The notes: generated from the letters alone by a model not told the origin. Shown: positions 1 through 7,569, counted from the first letter of the stretch. The stretch is DNA of 16,491 nucleotides from an uncultured Clostridia bacterium (GCA_934177555.1 CAKPPL010000021.1:1-16491), one strand, 5' to 3'. Numbers and translations are program-made.

Positions 1-575
1 GGTGTATATAATTCTAGTTTATGTACTATTCCAAATCTATCTCTTAATGGTGTTGTTAATGAACCTGCTTTTGTTGTTGCACCTATTAATGTAAATTTAG
101 GTAAATCTATTCTTATTGACCTTGCACTTGGTCCTTTTCCTATAACTATGTCTAATGTATAATCTTCTAATGCAGGATATAATATTTCTTCAACATTTTT
201 GCTTAGTCTATGGATTTCATCTATAAATAATACATCATGTTCTGCTAAATTTGTTAATATTGCAGCTAAGTCTCCCGGCTTTTCTATTGCAGGACCTGAT
301 GTTATTTTTATATTTGATTTCATCTCATTTGCAATTATATTAGCTATAGTTGTTTTTCCTAATCCTGGTGGGCCATAAAACAAACAATGATCTAATGGTT
401 CATTTCTTTTTTTGGCTGCTTCTATATATATTTTCATGTTTTCTTTTACTTTTGTTTGACCTATATATTCTTCTAATGTCTGTGGTCTTAATGAATTTTC
501 TAGTCTTTCTTCTTGTTGATTTTCTAGTTCCGGTCTTATTAAAGCTTTTTCTTCTGATGTAAATTCTTCTTCCAT
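1..575 (-). CDS. ruvB: Holliday junction branch migration ATPase RuvB (5' part, runs off the left edge)
   Basis: RuvB is the AAA+ hexameric motor that, with RuvA, drives branch migration of Holliday junctions in recombinational repair in the cytoplasm. About 191 codons are present, the N-terminal half or slightly more of the usual ~330-350. Visible motifs in order: RPQTLEEYIGQ near the N-terminus, Walker A GPPGLGKTT, the SGPAIEKPGDLAAIL segment, Walker B LFIDEIHRL, and GATTKAG followed by LRDRFGIVHKLE (sensor/arginine-finger region). The frame is open with no internal stop. ATG at 575 is preferred because the purine-rich GAAGGGA (585-591) lies about 9 bases upstream. An in-frame ATG at 584 abuts that site and would add three residues. 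A promoter sits directly upstream, so it is transcribed separately from the 99-aa gene; no ruvA lies upstream of it. Confidence 0.96.
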   Translation of the reverse strand, partial: MEEEFTSEEKALIRPELENQQEERLENSLRPQTLEEYIGQTKVKENMKIYIEAAKKRNEPLDHCLFYGPPGLGKTTIANIIANEMKSNIKITSGPAIEKPGDLAAILTNLAEHDVLFIDEIHRLSKNVEEILYPALEDYTLDIVIGKGPSARSIRIDLPKFTLIGATTKAGSLTTPLRDRFGIVHKLELYT

Positions 576-601
576 TTTTTTCATTCCCTTCTTCAATTTG
601 C

Positions 602-630
602 ATTATATCAAATTTGATTTTAAGTTGCAA
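602..630 (-). promoter_or_regulatory. sigma-A-type promoter of ruvB with palindrome in the spacer
   Basis: On the minus strand, TTGCAA (625-630, four of six -35 consensus bases) is followed after exactly 17 bp by a perfect -10 box TATAAT (602-607). The predicted start is near 595, giving a very short leader that holds the GAAGGGA ribosome binding site. The spacer contains a perfect 12-bp palindrome, ATCAAATTTGAT (607-618), in a typical operator position. Promoter fit is direct observation; operator function is inference. Confidence 0.7.
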
Positions 631-639
631 TGATACTAT

Positions 640-688
640 AAAAAAAGATACCTTAATATTAAATTTTTTTACTTAATATTAAAGTACC
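640..688 (-). terminator. intrinsic terminator after the 99-aa protein gene
   Basis: On the minus strand a 16-bp stem forms between 673-688 and 647-662, paired throughout in RNA with two G-U wobbles. The loop is 10 nt and is followed immediately by seven U residues (640-646). The wobbles fall so that the RNA pairs fully only on the minus strand, so it terminates the 99-aa gene and insulates ruvB. Confidence 0.85.
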
Positions 689-702
689 TTTTAATTCGAT
701 TT

Positions 703-1002
703 TTAATTTCCAAAAGTTACATCTTGAAATAAGAAATCTTTAACTTTTGCCCATGTAATTTCTTGATATAGAAATTCATTAATTTCATCTTCTACTTTTT
801 GTTGATATGGTGTAAGTTCAACTTTTATGTCATAGAATAATACAGATTTTACTTTATTCCAAAATCCTGTTTTTGCTGGTAAGTTATTACCAGTATTTTC
901 TGTTGTAACTCCTCCAAATGATGCAAAGTTTGAATTTGTAACACCTGTATCTTCAGTTTTTACTCCTCCAAATACTCCTGAAACTTCTTCTATATTTGCC
1001 AT
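703..1002 (-). CDS. unrecognised 99-aa repeat-containing protein
   Basis: I do not recognise this family. ATG at 1002 is chosen because a strong AAAGGAGG (1011-1018) lies eight bases upstream; a longer frame from 1026 would start upstream of that site. The protein looks cytoplasmic: no signal peptide and no membrane segment. It is built from short repeats. FGGVKTEDTG (residues 11-20) recurs as FGGVTTENTG (29-38). WNKVKSVLFYDI (48-59) recurs as WAKVKDFLFQDV (84-95), and a shorter relative, EFLYQEI, lies at 76-82. The N-terminal third is Gly/Thr/Asn-rich and probably flexible, while the C-terminal part looks helical and amphipathic with Trp and Phe. It is a single-gene unit with its own promoter and strong terminator, suggesting high or independently controlled expression. 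The reading frame is convincing; no function is assigned. Confidence 0.82.
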   Translation of the reverse strand: MANIEEVSGVFGGVKTEDTGVTNSNFASFGGVTTENTGNNLPAKTGFWNKVKSVLFYDIKVELTPYQQKVEDEINEFLYQEITWAKVKDFLFQDVTFGN

Positions 1003-1042
1003 AATTAATTCCTCCTTTGTAGTCAATATTTATTTCATATTA

Positions 1043-1071
1043 TTTATATAATAATTTTCCAAATTTATCAA
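1043..1071 (-). promoter_or_regulatory. sigma-A-type promoter of the 99-aa protein gene
   Basis: TTGATA (1066-1071) and TATAAA (1043-1048) on the minus strand are separated by exactly 17 bp; each matches the consensus at five of six positions. The predicted transcript starts near 1036 and carries a leader of about 34 nt with the AAAGGAGG ribosome binding site. Confidence 0.7.
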
Positions 1072-1089
1072 GTGTTTTCGACAATTTTA

Positions 1090-1118
1090 ATATTAAATTT
1101 ATATTACAAAATTATTAC
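1090..1118 (-). repeat. 11-bp-phased GTAATAT-like motifs upstream of the 99-aa gene promoter
   Basis: On the minus strand GTAATAA (1112-1118), GTAATAT (1101-1107) and TTAATAT (1090-1096) are spaced exactly 11 bp apart, upstream of the -35 box at 1066-1071. The same heptamer and phasing occur five times in front of spoVAC. The surrounding sequence is very A+T-rich, so chance similarity is possible. No good terminator for mtaB was found in this stretch. Confidence 0.4.
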
Positions 1119-1133
1119 AAATGTAATATAATA

Positions 1134-2439
1134 TTATGCTTCTACATATTCTATATCTGCTTTTTTTATTTCTACTTTTTTTAATTGATTTTCTAAATTT
1201 TCATTTGTTTTATATTTTACTAATATGTAATTTTGTGTATGTCCTTTGTAATAGCCATTTGCAGTTTCTTCAAATAAAACTTCTACATTTTTTCCTATAT
1301 ATTTTTCATTATATTGTTTTTGGTTTATATTTGATAATTCTATTAATTTTTTACTTCTTTCTTCTTTTATATTTCCATCTACTTGATTAGGCATTACTGC
1401 TGCTCTTGTTCCTTTACGTGGTGAATATGGAAATACGTGCATTTTATAAAATTTTGCTTGTTTTAAAAATTCATATGTTTGTGAAAATTCTTTCTCATCT
1501 TCTCCTGGAAATCCAACTATTATGTCAGTTGTTAATATTACATCATTATAATATTTTCTTAATCTTTCTATTATTTGTTTTAAATCTGATGTAGTATATT
1601 TTCTATTCATTCTCTTTAATGTTTCATCACATCCACTTTGTAATGATAAATGAAAGTGATGACATATTTTTTCTAGTTTTATTAATCTTTTCATAAATTC
1701 TTCTGTAATTATTTTTGGTTCTAAAGAGCCTAAACGTATTCTCTCTATTCCTTCTATTGAATTTATTTTTTCTAATAATTCTATTAGTCCATCATCTTTT
1801 CCAAAATCTTTTCCATATGAAGCTATATGTATTCCTGTTATTACAACCTCTTTGATTCCATTTTGTGCAATTTTACTGATTTCCTCTATTATACTTTCAA
1901 TTTTTCTACTTCTTACTCTTCCTCTTGCATAAGGGATAATACAATATGAGCAAAATTGATTACATCCATCTTGTACTTTTATCACTGCCCTTGTTTTTTC
2001 TGTATATGTTATTTGCCCCATGTCAATAAATTCTTTTTGTTGAGATATATCTGCAATTTCTGATAATTTACCATTTTCTTTTTGTATATCATTTATATAT
2101 TTTTCTACATATTTTACAATATCTTTTTTTTCGTCATTTCCAAGTACTATATCTATTTCTGGCATTTGCTCTATTTCTTTTTTTGCTACTTGAGCATAAC
2201 ACCCTGTTGCTACTACTATAGCATTTTGATCTTTCACTTTTCTTAGTGCATGTCTTGATTTTCTATCAGACATATTGGTTACTGTACATGTATTTACAAT
2301 ACATATATCTGGCACTTGTTCATTTAAATCTATTATATTATAACCTGCTTCTATAAATTTTTGCATCATTGCATTTGTTTCATATTGATTTACTTTACAA
2401 CCGTAATGTAATAAATGCTACTTTTTTTGTATTACTCAT
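1134..2439 (-). CDS. mtaB: tRNA t6A37 methylthiotransferase MtaB, broken by a 1-base frameshift near the N-terminus
   Basis: MtaB is a radical-SAM methylthiotransferase that converts t6A37 to ms2t6A37 in tRNAs reading ANN codons. From 2369 to 1134 the frame is intact (411 codons). It shows INTCTVTN and VATGCYAQ (second and third cysteines of the N-terminal UPF0004 cluster), radical-SAM GCNQFCSYC, LSLQSGCDETLKRMNRKYT, DIIVGFPGE and a C-terminal TRAM-like domain. The gene should start at ATG 2439, reading MSNTKKVAFITL. The family then continues GCKVNQYET, but one extra base (plus-strand g2403) shifts the frame and creates an early stop. Removing it restores a protein of about 434 residues, normal for the family. 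Initiation at 2369 would lose the first cluster cysteine and probably activity. ATG 2439 lies 21 bp after the ROK gene, so the two are probably co-transcribed. Confidence 0.9.
2391..2439 (-). other. frameshift site and displaced N-terminus of mtaB
   Basis: Reading from ATG 2439, twelve codons match the MtaB N-terminus, then TTA CGG TTG TAA gives a stop. Skipping the C opposite g2403 yields TTA GGT TGT AAA GTA, exactly the expected L-G-C-K-V. The extra base is not in a homopolymer run. CGG is an unexpected arginine codon here, since nearby arginines are nearly all AGA. Confidence 0.85.
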
Positions 2440-2460
2440 ATTATAACTTCTTTCTACATG

Positions 2461-3345
2461 CTATATAAGTGTTGCTCCTATAATTCCTGCATCATTTTTT
2501 AATTTTGCATGCTTTATAATTATATCATCTCTTTTGTTAAATAGCAAGTTTCCTTTTAATAATGCCTGTTTTAATGGTTGATATAAAATATCTTCATATT
2601 CAGAAAAACTTCCACCAATGCATATTGCCTCTGGTTCAAAAATATTTATTATATTTGATATTCCTATACTTAAATCTTCAATATAATTGTTTAATAAATA
2701 TTTAAGTCTTGGATTTGCTATATTATTATGTAAAAATTCTTTTATTTCTTGTCCATCTATTGTATTTAGGTTAAATTCATTTGATATTTTTTCTTTAAAT
2801 CTTTTTATACTTGCATATGTTTCAAAACAACCTCTTTTTCCACAATTACACTGCTTTCCATTTTTTTGAATTATTGTATGACTTAGTTCAAATCCTGGAA
2901 CATTTTGTGGTTCAAGTAGTTTTCCATTAAATATAACTGCACTCCCTATTCCTGTACCAATACATAGAAATACACTATTTTCATATCCTATCAAATTTCC
3001 ATATTTTTGTTCTGCTAATGCTGCACATTTTGCGTCATTTTTTAATGTTATTTTTATATTTAATTTTTCTTCTATTATTGCACCTAAATTATAGTTTTCT
3101 ATTCCTAAATTTACAGCTTTTATTATTTTGTTTTTTGAAACAGTTCCTGGTATTGCAATTCCTATGCTTTCAATATCATTTTTTTCTTTTAAAATATTTA
3201 CTTCATTTATTATAAATTCTTCTATATCTTTTTGTAGATTTGTTTTATCAATTATATATTTTTCTTTTTTTTGTAATATTTCTCCATTTTCATTTACTAG
3301 TCCTATTCCTATATGGCTTCCACCTAAATCTATTCCAATTTTCAT
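2461..3345 (-). CDS. ROK-family sugar kinase (glucokinase-like)
   Basis: ROK kinases phosphorylate glucose or amino sugars such as N-acetylglucosamine or N-acetylmannosamine in the cytosol. The 294-aa protein has the ATP-binding DLGGSHIG at residues 7-14, KNDAKCAALAE with the expected catalytic Asp at 104, GTGIGSA at 130-136, and the ROK zinc motif ELSH (153-156) plus CNCGKRGC (166-173). A late glycine-rich motif, CIGGSFSE, follows. ATG 3345 is chosen because the protein then begins directly with the phosphate loop and AAAGGA lies about ten bases upstream. A longer frame from 3396 would run through the pilus operon terminator. Only 18 bp separate the terminator from the start, so expression probably relies on read-through or a promoter inside pilC. 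Substrate cannot be told from sequence; glucose is the default guess. Confidence 0.88.
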   Translation of the reverse strand: MKIGIDLGGSHIGIGLVNENGEILQKKEKYIIDKTNLQKDIEEFIINEVNILKEKNDIESIGIAIPGTVSKNKIIKAVNLGIENYNLGAIIEEKLNIKITLKNDAKCAALAEQKYGNLIGYENSVFLCIGTGIGSAVIFNGKLLEPQNVPGFELSHTIIQKNGKQCNCGKRGCFETYASIKRFKEKISNEFNLNTIDGQEIKEFLHNNIANPRLKYLLNNYIEDLSIGISNIINIFEPEAICIGGSFSEYEDILYQPLKQALLKGNLLFNKRDDIIIKHAKLKNDAGIIGATLI

Positions 3346-3363
3346 ATAAAAAATATCCTTTCC

Positions 3364-3396
3364 AAAAAATAAAAATACCGAGGTATTGCTCGGCAT
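3364..3396 (-). terminator. intrinsic terminator of the type IV pilus operon
   Basis: On the minus strand ATGCCGAG (3389-3396) pairs with CTCGGTAT (3375-3382) in an 8-bp stem with one G-U pair and a 6-nt loop. TTTTTATTTTTT follows. It starts four bases after the pilC stop codon. Confidence 0.85.
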
Positions 3397-3399
3397 TTT

Positions 3400-4743
3400 T
3401 TAAACTGTTGAGAATAAGAAACTTCCCATGTAAACTTGTATTACTGGTACTAATACTACACATGTAAAGAATATTAGTACAACACCTACTATTGAATATG
3501 CAATTTCTGGCATTACTTTCATTACTCTTTCTATTGTTACATTTATATCCATATCCATAAATTCTAATAGTTTTCCAAGCATTTCAGTTAAATCTGTTTG
3601 CATACCTATTTTTAACATTTCTACTGTCATTGTAGAACATAAACCAGATTTTTCAAATGGCTCTATCCATGAATTACCTGTTAGCATATTATTTATTGAT
3701 GTTTCTATTATAGATAGCATAACATAATTATTAGTTACAGATTTACTTACTTCTAATGCATCTTGTATTCTCATTCCGTTTTCAATATTTAAATGCATTG
3801 CTTTCATTAATCTTGAAAAATCTAATGAAAATATTAGTTTTCCAAATACTGGCATTGTATATTTAAAATAATGAAAATTATATTTTCCTTTTGGCGTATT
3901 AATATAAAATAATATTGCTGATACAACTGCAATTATTACAATTAATGGTATATACCAATGCGCCATAAATGAGTTAATTACACCCTGAAACCATAATGTT
4001 ATTGCTGGCAATGTTGCCTCTGTTCCAATTTCATCAAATAAATTTTGAATCTGTGGTATTGCAAATAATGTTCCACCTATTAATAATGCAAATATCGCTA
4101 CAAATTGAATAATATTTGGTATTACTATTTTTTTAATTCTTTTAGTAATTCTGTCATTGTCTTCAAGATATTCTACTGCTTGTTTTAATGATTCTGTAAG
4201 TGATCCAGATAATTCCCCTACTTTAATCATATTTACATATATAAATGGAAATATATCTGAATAATATTCCATAGTTGTATACATATAATCTCCTGCCTCA
4301 ACTCCTGCTAGTATATCTTGAAGTATACCTTTTAATGTTAAATTTTCTGTACTAGTTATTATTGTATTTAATGCATGAATATTATTGAAATTAGCCTTTT
4401 TTAACAAGTAAAAATTTTGAGAAAATATTATTATATCTCTTGTTGTTACTTTTTCTGTCGAAGCTATATATAAATTAACTTTTTCCATTGCAGATAATTG
4501 TGTTACACTTTCTCTTCTTCCTATTCTTGTTGTATTGACATCTTTTACAATTTCTTTAATATCTGTAATATTTTTTTTCTTTTTTTTCTGTTCTTTTCCT
4601 TTGTATCCTACTTGTACAACTTCTATTGGTGTAATTCCATTGTCTCTAAGCTTTTCTATTAATAATTTTTTACTAGATTCTTCAACTTTATTTCTTACTA
4701 TAAGCCCTTTATCTGTTACAGCTTTATAAGCATATACTGGCAT
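3400..4743 (-). CDS. pilC: type IV pilus inner-membrane platform protein PilC (GspF family)
   Basis: PilC is the polytopic platform on which the PilB and PilT motors act during pilus assembly and retraction. This 447-aa protein opens with the family-typical MPVYAYKAVTDKG (residues 1-13). A Lys-rich stretch (about 48-60) and linker follow, making it longer than the usual ~400. Two GspF domains follow. The first contains FSQNFYLLKKANF (about 107-119) and KVGELSGSL (174-182). The second contains LDFSRLMKAMHLNIENG (307-323) and MLKIGMQTDLTEML (376-389). Predicted membrane segments lie near 208-230, 263-281 and 416-438. GGAGG precedes the ATG at normal spacing. It is the last gene of the operon, 27 bp after pilT and directly before the terminator. 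Confidence 0.95.
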   Translation of the reverse strand: MPVYAYKAVTDKGLIVRNKVEESSKKLLIEKLRDNGITPIEVVQVGYKGKEQKKKKKNITDIKEIVKDVNTTRIGRRESVTQLSAMEKVNLYIASTEKVTTRDIIIFSQNFYLLKKANFNNIHALNTIITSTENLTLKGILQDILAGVEAGDYMYTTMEYYSDIFPFIYVNMIKVGELSGSLTESLKQAVEYLEDNDRITKRIKKIVIPNIIQFVAIFALLIGGTLFAIPQIQNLFDEIGTEATLPAITLWFQGVINSFMAHWYIPLIVIIAVVSAILFYINTPKGKYNFHYFKYTMPVFGKLIFSLDFSRLMKAMHLNIENGMRIQDALEVSKSVTNNYVMLSIIETSINNMLTGNSWIEPFEKSGLCSTMTVEMLKIGMQTDLTEMLGKLLEFMDMDINVTIERVMKVMPEIAYSIVGVVLIFFTCVVLVPVIQVYMGSFLFSTV

Positions 4744-4770
4744 AATTTTCCTCCTTTCGCATTTTTACTA

Positions 4771-5877
4771 TTACATAGGTCTTCCCATTTTTATTTTCAT
4801 TTGCATTATTGTTCTATTTAATGTTTCAAGGTTCTTTTCTTCTACTTGCATTTTTGCTTGTTCTAATGTAATTTTATTATTTACAAATAATGTTGCTATA
4901 GAATTTATTAAACTTACACTTCCTTTGTCTTGTCCACTTTGTATAGCATCTTCTATTTCAGAAACACTAATTTTTTCTTTTCTTATAACACCTGCAACTA
5001 TATTATCTACTACCATTACTTCTGGAACTAATTCTAGTTTTCCTGTTGTTCCAACTAATAATCTTTGAGATATTACTAATTTTAATAATGCTGATAATAA
5101 ATACTTTATTTGTACTTGATCTCTAACATCATAGAAGTTTATCATTCTATCTATTGTTTCTGCACAAGATTTTGTATGTAATGTTCCTATAACTAAGTGA
5201 CCTGATTCTGCCATCTCTATAGCTGCTTCCATTGTTACTTTATCTCTAATCTCTCCTATTATTAGAATATCACAATCTTCTCTTAATGCATTTTTTACAC
5301 CATCATGATATGTTAAGCAATCTCTTCCTGGTCCTACTTCTTTTTGTACTATCATTGAGTTTTTTGATGTGTGTTTAAATTCTATCGGACTTTCTAATGA
5401 TAATATTTTTTTATTTTGTGTTTCATTTATATGATTTACTAATGCATTTAATGTTGTTGATTTACCAGAGTTTGTTTTACCTGTTACTAATATAAGACCT
5501 TGTGGTTGATATGTCATTCTTCTAACTATATCTGGAACTCCTAAGTCTTCATATTTAGGTAATTCATTTTTTATAATTCTCATTGTACATACTGGAATTT
5601 CATTAGAATATGACAAGTTTACCCTCAAACGTATTCCATTGAATTCATAAGATGTATCTAATTTTCTTGTTTCATTAAATACTTTATCTTTATCTACATT
5701 TCCTTCTACTAGATAATCATATACTTCAAACATATCTTCATCTTTTAGGACTTCACTGCCTTCCATATCAACTAATGCTCTAGTTATTCTGAATAATGGC
5801 TTTAATCCTGACATTAAATGTATATCTGATGCACCTTTATTTATAGCTTGTTCTATAACTTGATCCATATTAATCAT
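4771..5877 (-). CDS. pilT: type IV pilus retraction ATPase PilT
   Basis: PilT is the cytoplasmic hexameric ATPase that powers pilus depolymerisation and twitching movement. The 368-aa protein has the N-terminal ASDIHLMSGLKP (16-27). Walker A is GKTNSGKST (133-141), with Asn and Ser where PilT proteins usually have Thr-Gly. The Asp box reads LESPIEF (161-167), with Ser where Asp is usual. Walker B is ILIIGEIRD (204-212) and the His box is HLVIGTLHT (227-235). The C-terminal region aligns with the PilT hexamer-contact region, but the AIRNLIR motif appears only as VAGVIRK. GGAGG lies 11 bases before the chosen ATG; ATG three codons later is possible. No zinc tetracysteine motif is present, separating it from PilB. 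Whether retraction is functional cannot be proven from sequence. Confidence 0.94.
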   Translation of the reverse strand: MINMDQVIEQAINKGASDIHLMSGLKPLFRITRALVDMEGSEVLKDEDMFEVYDYLVEGNVDKDKVFNETRKLDTSYEFNGIRLRVNLSYSNEIPVCTMRIIKNELPKYEDLGVPDIVRRMTYQPQGLILVTGKTNSGKSTTLNALVNHINETQNKKILSLESPIEFKHTSKNSMIVQKEVGPGRDCLTYHDGVKNALREDCDILIIGEIRDKVTMEAAIEMAESGHLVIGTLHTKSCAETIDRMINFYDVRDQVQIKYLLSALLKLVISQRLLVGTTGKLELVPEVMVVDNIVAGVIRKEKISVSEIEDAIQSGQDKGSVSLINSIATLFVNNKITLEQAKMQVEEKNLETLNRTIMQMKIKMGRPM

Positions 5878-5900
5878 TTTTATTAATTCCTCCTTATGTT

Positions 5901-7547
5901 TTAGAAAATTAGTATTTTTCTGTTTAATTCTTCTAAATTTGTTATTCCTTGTAAAACTTTGTTTACTCCATCTATAGCTAATGGTTTATATGTTCCCAAT
6001 AAAGCTTTTTTTCTTAGTTCTAAACTTGATGCACCTTCCATTATTAATTCTTTTGCTTCATCATCAATGTCAAATATTTCAAACATAGCAATTCTTCCAT
6101 AATATCCTGTATTATTACAATATGGACATCCTATGGCATCATATGTTTTCTTTCCTTTAAAGTCAAATTCAACATTATATCTTTTTCCTAAGCTTTCCAT
6201 CTTTTTTATTTCATCTTCTGTAAAATCTCTTTCTACTTTACATTTTGGACATAATTTTCTTACAAGTCTTTGTGATATACAAGTTGCTACTGTACTTGCA
6301 ATATCATAATCTGGTAGTCCCATTTTTCTTAATCTAGTGATTACTTCTATTGCATTTATTGTATGTATTGTTGATAATACATAATGTCCTGTTTGTCCGG
6401 CTTGTATTGCTATTTCTGCTGTCTCTTTATCTCTTATTTCTCCTACTAGAATTATATCAGGATCTTGTCTTAATATTGTTCTTAATGCATCCGAAAATGT
6501 TGATTTTGCATCTACTTCTATTTGATTTAATCCATCTAATCTGATTTCTACTGGGTCTTCTATTGTTGTTATATTTATTTCTGGTCTATTTAAGTAATCC
6601 ATAAAACTATATAGTGTTGTTGTTTTTCCTTCTCCTGTTGGAGCAGCAATTATTGTTAAACTGTTCTTTTTATTTATACTTTTATTTAATTCTTGTTCTG
6701 TTCCCGGATAACCCAAATCAAATATACTTTTTATATTTGTTTCTTTTTTTAACAATCTTAGTACAAATTTTTCACCATAAACATTTTTTTGTGAAGATAC
6801 ACGGATATTATAATCATCATATAAAAGTATTCTACCATCTTGTGATTCTTGTTTTTCTTGATGCATATTTGATATTGCTTTTAATCTTCCTATTATTTGT
6901 GCTTGTTTAAACTTTGGTATAGATGTTGCTGTAAATAACTCTCCATCTATTCTGTATCTTACTCTTACTTCATCTTTCATAGGTTCTATATGAATATCAC
7001 TAGTTCTTTTTTCCATTGCAGTTTTTATTATTGAGTCAACTATTTCTGTAATATTATCATCTTGTCCTATATTAGTCATATCTGTATCAACTTTACCACC
7101 AAGGTTTTCTAAAAGATTATTTAATATATTTTCATATGTTATATATGGTTCTATTATTAATCCTTTATTAAGCATTAGTAATCTTATTGTTTCCATATTT
7201 CTTCTATTTGTTGTATCTGCAAAACATACTTTTATTTTCCCATCATCTACTTCAAATGGTATTACTTTGTTTTTTCTAGCAGTTTCTAGTGATATATAAT
7301 CAAGTACATTTAATGTGATTGAAGATGCTTGTAGTATTATTCCTTTTACTCCTATTATTTCTCCTATTGCTTCTATAAGTACTCTCGAATCACAAACATG
7401 CATTTCATTTAGTATTTCACCTATTCTTTTATTTGGATTGTTTTTTTGTTCCCTTAATGCTTGTTCTACATCTGCTTGTGTTACAACTCCTTTTTTTACA
7501 AGCTCTATTCCTATTGGTTGACGTTTTCTCATTTCCATAACTGTCAT
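5901..7547 (-). CDS. pilB: type IV pilus assembly (extension) ATPase PilB
   Basis: PilB is the cytoplasmic hexameric ATPase that drives pilin polymerisation through PilC. From ATG 7547 it is 548 aa. Residues 10-68 resemble an MshEN/T2SSE_N domain: PIGIELVKKGVVTQADVEQA at 11-30, then a second RIGEIL unit at 41-46, spaced like the c-di-GMP-binding repeats of MshE and clostridial PilB. The motor core has Walker A APTGEGKTT (302-310), Asp box TIEDPVEI (328-335), Walker B DIILVGEIRD (364-373), and His box HYVLSTIHT (388-396). The PilB zinc tetracysteine is CPKC (433-436) and CPYC (474-477). GAAAGGA (7551-7557) precedes several start candidates: TTG 7550, ATG 7547 and ATG 7538. ATG 7538 has the longest spacing, so the exact start is uncertain by a few codons. 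Confidence 0.95.
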   Translation of the reverse strand: MTVMEMRKRQPIGIELVKKGVVTQADVEQALREQKNNPNKRIGEILNEMHVCDSRVLIEAIGEIIGVKGIILQASSITLNVLDYISLETARKNKVIPFEVDDGKIKVCFADTTNRRNMETIRLLMLNKGLIIEPYITYENILNNLLENLGGKVDTDMTNIGQDDNITEIVDSIIKTAMEKRTSDIHIEPMKDEVRVRYRIDGELFTATSIPKFKQAQIIGRLKAISNMHQEKQESQDGRILLYDDYNIRVSSQKNVYGEKFVLRLLKKETNIKSIFDLGYPGTEQELNKSINKKNSLTIIAAPTGEGKTTTLYSFMDYLNRPEINITTIEDPVEIRLDGLNQIEVDAKSTFSDALRTILRQDPDIILVGEIRDKETAEIAIQAGQTGHYVLSTIHTINAIEVITRLRKMGLPDYDIASTVATCISQRLVRKLCPKCKVERDFTEDEIKKMESLGKRYNVEFDFKGKKTYDAIGCPYCNNTGYYGRIAMFEIFDIDDEAKELIMEGASSLELRKKALLGTYKPLAIDGVNKVLQGITNLEELNRKILIF

Positions 7548-7569
7548 CAATCCTTTCTTCTGTATTAAT

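Noticed and set aside
400..630. 76-codon minus-strand frame over the ruvB 5' end
   Set aside because: It is a Lys/Arg-rich alternative frame of ruvB and its promoter; the RuvB frame has clear conserved motifs.
602..630. LexA (SOS) box in the ruvB promoter
   Set aside because: The palindrome ATCAAATTTGAT does not match the Gram-positive GAAC-N4-GTTC pattern.
1003..1026. Eight extra N-terminal codons for the 99-aa protein
   Set aside because: The consensus AAAGGAGG (1011-1018) lies inside this extension at ideal distance from ATG 1002, so translation starts there.
1003..1133. Terminator for the mtaB transcript
   Set aside because: Only short AT-only inverted repeats (such as ATTAC/GTAAT) are present; none has a stable stem followed by a U-run.
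2391..2439. Programmed +1 frameshift in mtaB as the preferred explanation
   Set aside because: No known slippery pattern (such as the prfB CUU UGA C) is present and tRNA-Leu re-pairing on UAC is poor; a mutation or assembly difference is simpler. Left as a possibility only.
3346..3396. Seventeen extra N-terminal codons for the ROK kinase
   Set aside because: The extension lies in the terminator hairpin and U-tract; the phosphate loop of ROK proteins starts at the N-terminus, which fits ATG 3345.
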